Shown: positions 24,604 through 32,445 of the stretch, piece after piece
Layout: each line of letters opens with the position of its first letter
Position numbering within the stretch: the first letter of the stretch is position 1
Source: an uncultured Granulosicoccaceae bacterium
Lineage (GTDB): Bacteria > Pseudomonadota > Gammaproteobacteria > Granulosicoccales > Granulosicoccaceae
Direction: 5' to 3'
Length of the DNA stretch: 44,556 nucleotides
NCBI GenBank assembly: GCA_937920585.1
Contig: CAKZSB010000050.1
Location: 1 to 44,556 of the forward strand
The notes under the pieces: model-generated
Told to the model about the DNA's origin: nothing
Databases searched by the model: none
Seen by the model: only the letters and a program-made list of their open reading frames with translations
Translations under genes and position numbers: made by a program

Positions 24604-26001
24604 TTACGACTCGATTTTAAGGCCGAGCTTGTTCAGCGTGTCGTAAGTCAGGCCGCCGGTGGCGAGGCCTTTGCTGCGTTGAAAACGCTCAATGGCAGTC
24701 ATTGTACCGCGACCCATGTAGCCGTCGATCGGACCCGGGTTGTAGCCTCTGGTCTTCAGTGCAGACTGAACGCGCTTGATGTTGTCGTTAGTCATGTTGA
24801 CCTGGCACAGAATCGGGCGCCATTCCAGGCGTGCATCAGAGATTTTTACAGTCTTGCTGACTGTTTCGGTCACTGCAGGAATGGTGGTGCGCTGCTCTGT
24901 TGCTTCGCTTACCAGTTTGCGAACTTTCTTGGTCGTGTAGCTGGCAGGAATCTCGACCTTCTTCACGCTGGCAGGTGAGCTCAGTACGCGCTTGGTGATG
25001 GTGCCCATTTTGGCCGGTGTTTCACGCAGGCAGATTACATTGCCGGTTTTGTCGCCAAAGTGGCCTTTAGTTTCTACTGGATGCCATACGTGGTTTGTCG
25101 GTGAGGACAGTACAGTTTTAGTGATCTCTTTGTACTTGGCCGGGATAACAGTGCGAACTTCGCGTGCATCGGCTACCAGCTTCTTGACCCGAATGGTTTC
25201 GTACTTGGCAGGCTCAACTACTTCGCGAGTTGTTGCCGGTGTCTTGGTGACCTGGCGTTCTACCGTCTTGAATACTGCAGGTACTTCCACCAGGCACATT
25301 ACGTCTCCGGTTTCATCATCAATGCGCTCAACCGTGCCGTGGCCTTTCTTCCAGACAGTTTTTGCGCTTTCAACCAGTACTTTTTCGCGCACGGTTTCGA
25401 ATTTCGCCGGTACTTCAACCAGCTTGCGTATCTCCGGGCTCACCATGACGCGCTGCTCTACCCACTCGTACTGAGCTTCGACCAGCTTGATTTCTTCAGA
25501 GGCCTCGGAAACCATTACACGCTCGGTGACGGTTTCATATTTGGCGTGTGATGAATGCTCGTGGAAGCACTGGCCCGGAGTAGCGTTGTCGATGTCCGCA
25601 CCGCCAGCTCGTGCCAGTTGCAGCATACCGGGATTGGCCAGTATGTCGCTTTGGCGGGAATTGACAACCCACTGTGTGCTGGCCGGCGAGATTTCGTAAG
25701 TGACTTTTTCAGTCTTGTAGCTGGCTGGAATGACCTGCAACTTGCTGCCACCTTCCGCCGACATGATTCGCTCTTCGTCCCAGCGGTACTTTGCCGGAAT
25801 CACTTTCACAGTTTCGCTCGCTTCGCGAACGACAACCTCGGTGTTTTCGGTGCGATACTGCGCAGGCGTGAGTACCTTGGCATAGCATTCGCCAGCCTTC
25901 GCATTGGGCAGGATGTTAGTCATGTCATCGACGGCGTAAGACACTGTTGAAGCGCCAGCGAGTATAGAGAACAGAGCCGTTGCCAGTTTGGATTTTTTCA
26001 T
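24604..26001 (-). CDS. Secreted 23-residue-repeat protein with peptidoglycan-binding domain
   Basis: The start is ATG 26001 (MKKSKLATAL); the open frame above it lacks protein character. The 465-residue product has a signal peptide (about 1-23). Four modules run C39-W111, C145-W217, C236-W306 and C324-W394. Each holds three units with an aromatic-type position every 23 residues: Y49/72/95, Y155/178/F201, F244/Y267/290 and M332/Y355/T378. Most are preceded by PA. Cys-to-Trp length is 72, 72, 70 and 70. A PG_binding_1 domain follows (about 403-463; NIKRVQSALKTRGYNPGPID, GRGTMTAIERFQ). It is probably periplasmic and attached to the cell wall. I know no function. Confidence 0.85.
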   Translation of the reverse strand: MKKSKLATALFSILAGASTVSYAVDDMTNILPNAKAGECYAKVLTPAQYRTENTEVVVREASETVKVIPAKYRWDEERIMSAEGGSKLQVIPASYKTEKVTYEISPASTQWVVNSRQSDILANPGMLQLARAGGADIDNATPGQCFHEHSSHAKYETVTERVMVSEASEEIKLVEAQYEWVEQRVMVSPEIRKLVEVPAKFETVREKVLVESAKTVWKKGHGTVERIDDETGDVMCLVEVPAVFKTVERQVTKTPATTREVVEPAKYETIRVKKLVADAREVRTVIPAKYKEITKTVLSSPTNHVWHPVETKGHFGDKTGNVICLRETPAKMGTITKRVLSSPASVKKVEIPASYTTKKVRKLVSEATEQRTTIPAVTETVSKTVKISDARLEWRPILCQVNMTNDNIKRVQSALKTRGYNPGPIDGYMGRGTMTAIERFQRSKGLATGGLTYDTLNKLGLKIES

Positions 26002-26473
26002 CGATCGGTCACCATATAGCTGTTGGAGAAAAATTGCGCTGGCAGAACATTCAATGAAGGTGCCATCAACTACCAACGACACGATTGCTAACATTCGCCT
26101 GGATGAGCATGAATGGTGGTTTGCAAGAGCAGGCAAGGCCAGTTGCCCGCTCGCCACGCCAATTCATTACTGCCGCCAGCTAACTGTGTATTGGCAGGGG
26201 ATGCCGTTTGGTGTAGCGCTCAACTGTGAAATAGTGTCTCCCGCTCGGGTCAATGTGAATAGCCCGCCAGCTGCCGGGTTCGGGCTTTGGTATTTCTGCT
26301 CTCTGGTTTGTATTCTTGAAGTGTTACCGCAGGCCGGGCTATAAATTTTAAATGAGCTCTGTTTTACGCAATCGCTTGTGGTCTGCCGCTGTATACCATT
26401 GCAGGTTTTATGGTCTTCTTTCGGCGGTGATAATGGCCAGAGTTTGCGTGATTGAGAAAGTGTTGCCAGGAAA
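26002..26473. other. Gap between the repeat-protein gene and the zinc peptidase gene
   Basis: Both flanking genes read leftwards, so this 472-bp gap is the upstream region of the repeat protein and the downstream region of the peptidase. I see no convincing gene; two plus-strand frames here look like chance. AGCCCG (26261-26266) and CGGGCT (26281-26286) form a possible hairpin that could end the peptidase transcript. No clear promoter hexamers were identified. Confidence 0.4.
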
Positions 26474-27160
26474 TTACCGACGCAGTATCAGCAGCCAACG
26501 GCCGATATTGACAAGGTCGGCCAAAGCACTGGCAAAGTAGGTCAGGGCTGCAGCCTTTAGTACCTGGTTTGCCGCGGGTAAATCCTCATCAGATAGATAC
26601 CCGCCTTCGACCAATATCGGCAATGCCTTGCGAAAGCTCGCATCCCATTCCTCGGGCAATATAATCAGATAGGCCAGTGCTCCCAGCAGTTGCAGCGCAA
26701 TGCTCAGCGCAATCACCGCAAACATAGCTGATGGCGCGCGCACCGCAATGGCAATTATTGGTAGCAGAGTGATCAACAGTATGCCGGCCTTCTTCAAGCC
26801 GTTAGCCAGTGGCAGGTAGCGCATGCGTAATTGTGAAATGGCCTCGCGACGATGAAACTGAATGGCGTGACCTACCTCATGTGCGGCGACTGCGACGGCG
26901 GCAATAGATTTACCGTCGAAGTGGGCCGGGCTCAACCGAACCGTTGATGATTCGGGGTCATAGTGATCGGAGAATGGTTGTGTTTGCTCGACTGTCACTC
27001 CCTCCAGTTCGAATCGTTTGATCAGATGTGCTGCCAGTTCACCCCCGGTGCCCGCAAGATCATCGCGTTGCCGGGAGTGGCGTTTCAGCACGCGACGAAT
27101 CCACAGGCTGGGCAAATAGACCAGTAAGGCCAGAAGCGCTGTCAGTAACAGATAGGGCAT
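26474..27160 (-). CDS. YugP-type neutral zinc metallopeptidase (Zn_peptidase_2)
   Basis: From ATG 27160 the protein has 228 residues: an N-terminal membrane helix (3-20), a short soluble part, and the zinc motif HEVGH (94-98) in AAHEVGHAIQFHRREA. Two to three further membrane helices follow (around 119-160). The N-terminal MPYLLLTALLALLVYLPSLW fits the family start. GTG 27223 would add 21 non-matching residues. The motif context SSTVRLSPAHFDGKSIAAVAVAAHE is typical of the YugP family. Family members are predicted membrane proteases with unknown targets. asparaginase is divergent, 90 bp away. Confidence 0.85.
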   Translation of the reverse strand: MPYLLLTALLALLVYLPSLWIRRVLKRHSRQRDDLAGTGGELAAHLIKRFELEGVTVEQTQPFSDHYDPESSTVRLSPAHFDGKSIAAVAVAAHEVGHAIQFHRREAISQLRMRYLPLANGLKKAGILLITLLPIIAIAVRAPSAMFAVIALSIALQLLGALAYLIILPEEWDASFRKALPILVEGGYLSDEDLPAANQVLKAAALTYFASALADLVNIGRWLLILRR

Positions 27161-27250
27161 GTATTCACGTTGAGTTGGTGTTAGTGCAATATAGGGGCTA
27201 CGCCGGAATATCGCATCCGCCACGGCTCGGGCGCAAAGGCAGGATCCGCA

Positions 27251-28285
27251 ATGAACAAAAAAATACTAATACTTTACACCGGCGGCACCATGGGTATGCA
27301 AGTCAGTGACGGTGACGGTTCACCACTGGCGCCGGTGGCAGGCTATCTGCCTGCGGCGCTCGCGCAGTTGCCGGAGTTACGATCCACAGGTTCGCTGGGT
27401 GAATATGAGCTGATTGAATATCAGCCATTGCTCGACAGCTCGGATATGACACCGGATGTCTGGGTGAATATCGCCACCGATATAGAACGGCGCTACCACG
27501 ATTACGACGGCTTTGTCGTCATTCACGGAACCGACACACTGGCTTACACCAGCTCGGCGTTGAGCTTTTTTGTTGAGAATTCGCGAAAACCGATTGTGGT
27601 AACCGGCTCGCAGCTGCCATTTGGTGTCGCGCGCTCCGATGCCCGCAATAATATAGTCAGCGCCATGCAGGTCGCGGCAAACATGCCTGCAAAACTTGCG
27701 CAGGTTTGTGTCGTGTTTGGCTCGAAGATTCTACGCGGCAATCGCGCGACCAAAGTGTCTGCTGTCGGTTACGACGCATTTGACTCACCACGGTTGCCTG
27801 CGATCGGCAACGTTGGCATCGATATAAAATACAACCTCGAGCATTGTCTGCCCGAGCCCGCCGATAGCTTTCGCATCTACGAGCGTTCACCGCGGCATGA
27901 ATCAGTGGCAGTCGTGCGTCTGTTTCCGGGCTTTGGGGAGAATATTATCCGCGCAGTGAGCAGCTCACCGAATATGCGCGGCATCGTGCTCGAGGGATTT
28001 GGCTCTGGCAATGGTCCGGCGCGCAATCAGGCTTTTCTCGATGCGGTCAGTGCTGCCAGGCGTGCCGGTGTGGTGGTGGTTGTGGTGGCTCAGCCGCTGG
28101 CCGGCAGGGTGGACTTTGGCGACTACGCCGCAGGTAGCGCGATCGGTCGTGCCGGTGCTGTCAGTGGCGCAGACATGACGACCGAGGCGGCGCTGGCAAA
28201 GCTGTATTACCTGATCGCGCTGGATTTGTCGCCTGCGGAAATAGAGCGGCGGCTGCAGTTCGATCTGGCTGGCGAGATGTCCTGA
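27251..28285 (+). CDS. ansA: Type I (cytoplasmic) L-asparaginase
   Basis: The 344-residue enzyme hydrolyses asparagine to aspartate and ammonia. The first catalytic block is LILYTGGTMGM (residues 6-16), and the second is VVIHGTDTLAYTSSAL. VTGSQLPFGVARSDARNN and VLEGFGSGN are further family blocks. The length and lack of a signal peptide fit the cytoplasmic type I enzyme (E. coli AnsA) rather than the periplasmic type II. The start at ATG 27251 has AGGATCC nearby as a weak ribosome binding site. It converges with the otn operon, with a hairpin between them. Confidence 0.93.
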   Translation: MNKKILILYTGGTMGMQVSDGDGSPLAPVAGYLPAALAQLPELRSTGSLGEYELIEYQPLLDSSDMTPDVWVNIATDIERRYHDYDGFVVIHGTDTLAYTSSALSFFVENSRKPIVVTGSQLPFGVARSDARNNIVSAMQVAANMPAKLAQVCVVFGSKILRGNRATKVSAVGYDAFDSPRLPAIGNVGIDIKYNLEHCLPEPADSFRIYERSPRHESVAVVRLFPGFGENIIRAVSSSPNMRGIVLEGFGSGNGPARNQAFLDAVSAARRAGVVVVVVAQPLAGRVDFGDYAAGSAIGRAGAVSGADMTTEAALAKLYYLIALDLSPAEIERRLQFDLAGEMS

Positions 28286-28293
28286 TCAGCAAG

Positions 28294-28316
28294 CCGCCGA
28301 TAATCACTAGCGGCGG
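28294..28316. terminator. Hairpin between ansA and otnI
   Basis: CCGCCG (28294-28299) and CGGCGG (28311-28316) form a GC-only 6-bp stem with an 11-base loop, nine bases after the ansA stop and before the convergent otnI stop. TTAT follows on the plus strand; no long U-run is present. It is a plausible but modest terminator. Confidence 0.45.
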
Positions 28317-28343
28317 TTATCGTACGCAGACGTTTGCAGGTTG

Positions 28344-29108
28344 TTAGCGATATTGCTGCAACCAGCCAAGCCCGCTGGCGGTATCGGTGCGGGGCTTGTA
28401 CTCTGCACCAATGTAGCCGCTGTAGCCCATGTCATCAAAGGCTTTCAACAGTGCCGGGTAGGCGATCTCACCGTCGTCCGGTTCGCCACGATCCGGTACC
28501 GCTGCAATCTGTATGTGGCCAATGTGATCCAGGTGCGTGCGCGCGCAGGTGATTAGATCGCCTTGCATGATTTGCGAGTGGTAGCAGTCGAAGAGTACTT
28601 TGATGTTGCTCTGTTTCAGTGCTTCGATTAATGCCACGGCTTCCTCTACCAGGCTGAAGTGGTAGCCGGGGACATCGCGCTGGTTGATTGGCTCGAGCAG
28701 AATATTGATGTTGTGGCTGGCGGCCTTCCGGCTCGCGTAGAGCAGGTTGTCACGAAAGCACTGATCTGCGGCAGCACCGGCGTCCGTTCTGCCTGCCATC
28801 ACGTGCACGTTTGCAATGCCGCATTGCTGCGCATAGTCGATCGCCTGGTCGATGACCTCGCGGGCCTCTGTTTTACGATCAGGTACGGCGGCCAGCCCGA
28901 AGTCCCCTGGCTGTGTGCCTTTCAGTGTGTTCAGGCCCAGCATGGGCAAACCGGTTTCATCCAGTGCTGAGCGTACCTCAGCCACGGAATACTCAAATGG
29001 CCAGTGGCACTCAACGGCAGTGAAGCCTGCGTTGGCCGCGGCACGTATGGCCTCGGGGAGCGCAAGTTCAGTCCACAGAAAACCCAGGTTGGCAGAAAAT
29101 TTTGGCAT
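28344..29108 (-). CDS. otnI: 2-oxo-tetronate isomerase / hydroxypyruvate isomerase family
   Basis: The 254-residue TIM-barrel protein belongs to the Hyi/OtnI family: MPKFSANLGFLWTEL at the start, GFTAVECHWPFEY, then LLEPINQRDVPGYHF and VLFDCYHSQIMQGD, with metal-binding Glu, Asp and His residues. In the four-carbon acid sugar pathway OtnI isomerises 2-oxo-tetronates to 3-oxo-tetronates. The context with otnK and otnC makes that role more likely than hydroxypyruvate isomerisation. The start is ATG 29108, which shares one base with the otnC stop (TAATG), so translation is coupled. Confidence 0.9.
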   Translation of the reverse strand: MPKFSANLGFLWTELALPEAIRAAANAGFTAVECHWPFEYSVAEVRSALDETGLPMLGLNTLKGTQPGDFGLAAVPDRKTEAREVIDQAIDYAQQCGIANVHVMAGRTDAGAAADQCFRDNLLYASRKAASHNINILLEPINQRDVPGYHFSLVEEAVALIEALKQSNIKVLFDCYHSQIMQGDLITCARTHLDHIGHIQIAAVPDRGEPDDGEIAYPALLKAFDDMGYSGYIGAEYKPRTDTASGLGWLQQYR

Positions 29109-29752
29109 TAGTCCCACTCGACATTGAATTCGGTCACGACTTCCCGAATCTGCTCCGGGGTGAGTGTGTTGGCGTCATAGCCACGCATCAGCATGGCCAG
29201 TCTGGCTGTTTCTTCAAGCTCTTCAATCGCGAAGCACGCGGCTTCAACGTCTTTTCCGGCGACTACCGGCCCATGGTTGGCGAGCATAACGGCCGCGCGC
29301 TTGCCGGCGAGCCCTCGCACGGCATCACCCATCGCCGGATCGCCGGGGCGATAGAAAGGCAATAGCTTAACCTTGCCCAGCTTCATAATCGAATAGGGCG
29401 TAAATGCGGGCAGAAAGTTATCTTCATCCGGTTCTGGCATCAACGACCAGGCCACCGCATGACAGCTGTGCAGATGCACCACCGCGGCGGCGGTCGAGCG
29501 GGTATCGTAGAAGGCGCTGTGCAGCGGCATCTCCTTGGTCGGCTTGTCGCCGTCGATGTGCTGGCCATCTGCACTGAAACGGGCGAGCCTGGACGGGTCG
29601 AGTGAGCCGAAACTGGTACCGGTTGGCGATACCAGTAAGCCACCGTCACTCGTGCGCGCCGATATGTTGCCGGTGTTTCCACCGGTCAGGCCACGGCTAT
29701 ACAGCGAAGCTGCCAGGCTGCAGATCTGCTCGCGCAGAGCAACCTCGGACAC
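29108..29752 (-). CDS. otnC: 3-oxo-tetronate 4-phosphate decarboxylase (class II aldolase fold)
   Basis: The 214-residue protein is a class II aldolase/adducin-fold enzyme of the OtnC (YgbL) group. It shows LTGGNTGNISAR, LLVSPTGTSFGSL and the zinc-site motif VVHLHSCHAVAWS with two histidines. A later histidine lies in VMLANHGPVVAG. In erythronate/threonate breakdown it decarboxylates 3-oxo-tetronate 4-phosphate to dihydroxyacetone phosphate. The start is GTG 29752, which shares one base with the otnK stop (TAGTG). It is the middle gene of a tightly coupled otnK-otnC-otnI operon. Confidence 0.92.
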   Translation of the reverse strand: MSEVALREQICSLAASLYSRGLTGGNTGNISARTSDGGLLVSPTGTSFGSLDPSRLARFSADGQHIDGDKPTKEMPLHSAFYDTRSTAAAVVHLHSCHAVAWSLMPEPDEDNFLPAFTPYSIMKLGKVKLLPFYRPGDPAMGDAVRGLAGKRAAVMLANHGPVVAGKDVEAACFAIEELEETARLAMLMRGYDANTLTPEQIREVVTEFNVEWD

Positions 29753-31020
29753 TAGCGATCACCCGCCAGCACGGCGGCGGCCTTGGTAAAGAAATCCTCA
29801 CTGCCGAAGTTGCCGCTCTTCAGCGCGACGACAAGTGCCTCACCTGCTCTGAGTGCGGGCACGCCGGGATCGATTTCGGGGCCGATTTCCAGATCGGTCA
29901 GCGCGAGCCCCTCGACAACCGCACCCGATGTTTCACCGCCGGCCACCAGCAGGCGGTTTGTGCCCGCTGCCACCAGTGCCACGGCGACTCGGGAAAACAG
30001 GTTTTCGAGCGCTGCAGCGGAAGCCTCGCGGCCATATTCGCTTTGAATTCTGGCCACCGCTTGCGGATCAGCCGAACTGTAGACCAGCGGAATTGAATCG
30101 GGCTGTTCGCGCCATTGCCGCTGAACCCAGTCACTGATATCGGCCTCGCTGACCTTACCGGAGATAACGTCCTCGACCGGAATTTCGTAGCAGGGCTGTT
30201 GTTGCTGTTGATGATGCTGAATTTGCGCGCGCGTGGCGGAGGAACAGGAGCCGCACAGGGCCGCGCAGCCGCCGCTCTGGCCGCGCCAGCCAGCGCTGGT
30301 TTCAGCAAGCATTGCGCGGCGCCTGAAGTTGGCCGGCAAGCCGAGTGCGACGCCGGAGCCTCCGGTTACCAGCAGCAGGTCAGCAGCCGCCTCGCCAATC
30401 TCCATCAGGTCTTTGTCCTGCAACGCGTCTACCACGATCAGGCTTGCGCCACTGTCGTGTTCGCGGGTGAGTGCAGCAGTGATGGCGGCAGCACCCGCCA
30501 GTACGTCGGCCGCGCCGACGTGGCCGACATTCAGGCTGGTTTGCGGTGCGAGCCAGCGACGCAAGTCTGCGTCTGTCATTGGGGTGAGCGGATGGTTCTC
30601 CATGCCGCACTCATTGAGAAGTCGATCATTGACGAACAGATGGCCCTGATACACCGATCGTCCGGTGCCCGGGAATGCCGGACAGACGATTACCCGATCG
30701 GCGTGCAGCTCGCGCGCAAGGGCTTCGGCAACCGGGCCGATATTGCCCTCGGCGGTGGAGTCGAAGGTTGAGCAGTATTTGAAGAAAAATTGCTTACAAC
30801 CCTGCTCGCGCAGCCAGTCCAGCGCCTGGAGAGATTGCTTCACAGCCTCACGCGGATCGATTGAGCGCGACTTCAGTGCGACCACGCCGGCCTCCACATC
30901 GGCCCCGGCACGCTGTTGCGGTACGCCGGTATATTGCACAACCCGCATGCCCTGTTTGGCCAGCGTGTTGGCCAGATCACTGGAGCCGGTGAAGTCGTCA
31001 CCGATACAACCTAATAGCAT
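29752..31020 (-). CDS. otnK: 3-oxo-tetronate kinase (four-carbon acid sugar kinase family)
   Basis: The 422-residue kinase belongs to the DUF1537/OtnK family. The N-terminal sugar-acid part contains LGCIGDDFTGSSDLANTL and KYCSTFDSTAEGNIGPVAEAL. The nucleotide-binding part contains CGSCSSATRAQIQHH and LLVAGGETSGAVVEGL. It phosphorylates 3-oxo-tetronate before decarboxylation by OtnC. ATG 31020 is the start, with AGGGAG seven bases upstream on the minus strand. A Gln run (HHQQQQQ) near the domain boundary is unusual. It is the first gene of the operon, divergent from the Rieske oxygenase gene across 240 bp. No dehydrogenase or regulator of the pathway is beside it. Confidence 0.92.
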   Translation of the reverse strand: MLLGCIGDDFTGSSDLANTLAKQGMRVVQYTGVPQQRAGADVEAGVVALKSRSIDPREAVKQSLQALDWLREQGCKQFFFKYCSTFDSTAEGNIGPVAEALARELHADRVIVCPAFPGTGRSVYQGHLFVNDRLLNECGMENHPLTPMTDADLRRWLAPQTSLNVGHVGAADVLAGAAAITAALTREHDSGASLIVVDALQDKDLMEIGEAAADLLLVTGGSGVALGLPANFRRRAMLAETSAGWRGQSGGCAALCGSCSSATRAQIQHHQQQQQPCYEIPVEDVISGKVSEADISDWVQRQWREQPDSIPLVYSSADPQAVARIQSEYGREASAAALENLFSRVAVALVAAGTNRLLVAGGETSGAVVEGLALTDLEIGPEIDPGVPALRAGEALVVALKSGNFGSEDFFTKAAAVLAGDR

Positions 31021-31261
31021 GTTTACTCCCTGCAGGAGACGGTTACTTCGGGAAGAGATTGAGTAGATCTTGTTCGGGGTATTGTCCCAAAAGGTGGCGC
31101 GACTCGCCAGCGACAATTGTTCATGGCCGGCACAACATCAATGACGCGGTTGGCACAGGTCGAGTCGCAGATTGTTTCCCGGGCAATCCATTTGTGGCTC
31201 TAGTATTGCGAAAAATGCCGTTGAGATTGTGACGAGGCTATCTACCCGGAGAACCCAGGCT

Positions 31262-32407
31262 ATGTCGAGCGATTTACTGGATATTTTGCAGGCCAGGTGT
31301 CTGGGCAACAATCAGTCCCTGCCCGCCGGTTGTTATACCGGTGAAGACATGCTGAAGCTGGAACATGAACACGTATTTGGCAACGGTTGGGTCTGTCTGG
31401 GTCGCAGCGATGAGATTCCGCAGGTTGGTGATTTTTTTACCACTACGATACTCGATGAACCCGTGCTTGTTGTGCGCGATGAATCAGCTCAGGTACGCGT
31501 GATGTCGAACGTCTGCCGACATCGAGGCATGCGGTTGGCCAGTGGTGTTGGCAATACCAACCGCTTTCGCTGTCCCTATCACGCCTGGACATACAATCTC
31601 GATGGTCAGCTCCGAAATGCCCCCCTTATGGCCGGTGCGGTCAATAAAAGCGAATGTCGTTTACCTGCGTTAACCACGCAATGCTGGGGCGGTTTTATAT
31701 TTGCCACGCTGGCGGCCGATCCGCTTGATCTCGAAGCACAGCTCGAACCGCTGCAACAGGAAATACAAAACTATCATCTGGCCGAAATGCACCACTTGCA
31801 AACTTTCGAGGAAGTCTGGAACTGCAACTGGAAATGTCTGGTCGAAAATTTTATCGATGGCTATCACTTGTCGGTGGTACACCCGAAGTCGTTGAAGCCA
31901 CTGACGCCGACTAATTTATGTCGCAAGTTTGCCGGTGATCGCGCCTACACCGGTTACAACGCCCACTATCCCGACAGCGCGCCGGAACGTCGCGGTGGCC
32001 ATCCCGACTTAACCGCAAAGGAGCGTCGACAATCGCGACTGTTCTGCATTTTTCCGGCCCTGGTGGTGTCAGTCGCCGCCGATGCCACCGCCTGGCTGTC
32101 ACTGCAGCCGAGAGGGGTCGACAAGGTGGCTGTTCGGTGGGGGCTTGCAACCTCGGATAGCGATCTGTCAGACGCCGAAAAGAGAGCGCTGATCGACAAG
32201 TGGCAGGAGATCAATGCAGAGGATCACGCCATTCTCGAGCAGTTGCAGCAGGGACTCAATTCATCGATGTTCCAGGGCGGGGCACTGGCACCCGCTAATT
32301 TCGAGGGTACAGTCAGTGAGTTTCATGACTATTTGATCGGCTGTATGCAGACGGGAATCAGCCAAAAATCCGAAAGCGGAACTACGCAGGCAAGTGCTAT
32401 CCAATAG
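31262..32407 (+). CDS. Rieske non-heme iron oxygenase, alpha subunit
   Basis: The 381-residue protein starts at ATG 31262 with GGAG at 31248-31251. The Rieske cluster ligands are C85/H87 (CRHRG) and C104/H107 (CPYHAW). The catalytic iron ligands are H202 and H207 in ENFIDGYHLSVVH, with a C-terminal Asp in EDHAILEQLQQGL. The last motif and overall length recall quaternary-amine oxygenases (GbcA, choline monooxygenase type) more than classical ring hydroxylases, but the substrate is not certain. No reductase or ferredoxin gene is adjacent. The aminotransferase follows after 38 bp. Confidence 0.88.
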   Translation: MSSDLLDILQARCLGNNQSLPAGCYTGEDMLKLEHEHVFGNGWVCLGRSDEIPQVGDFFTTTILDEPVLVVRDESAQVRVMSNVCRHRGMRLASGVGNTNRFRCPYHAWTYNLDGQLRNAPLMAGAVNKSECRLPALTTQCWGGFIFATLAADPLDLEAQLEPLQQEIQNYHLAEMHHLQTFEEVWNCNWKCLVENFIDGYHLSVVHPKSLKPLTPTNLCRKFAGDRAYTGYNAHYPDSAPERRGGHPDLTAKERRQSRLFCIFPALVVSVAADATAWLSLQPRGVDKVAVRWGLATSDSDLSDAEKRALIDKWQEINAEDHAILEQLQQGLNSSMFQGGALAPANFEGTVSEFHDYLIGCMQTGISQKSESGTTQASAIQ

Positions 32408-32445
32408 GCTAGAATGGCCTGAAATCGAATTTGGATACCTAACTA

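Noticed and set aside
26002-26157. Upstream extension of the repeat-protein frame
   Set aside because: It would bury a clean signal peptide (MKKSKLATALFSILAG) inside the protein; ATG 26001 is preferred.
25988-26344. Plus-strand frame of 118 codons in the gap upstream of the repeat protein
   Set aside because: No ribosome binding site, overlaps the start of a certain gene, and its composition looks random.
29602-30096. Plus-strand frame across otnC/otnK
   Set aside because: Shadow of the otn operon, which has clear family motifs and coupled starts.
31100-31160. Possible operator between otnK and the Rieske gene (TTGT...ACAA near 31116-31134)
   Set aside because: The arms match only over four bases with an unmatched centre, too weak to call.
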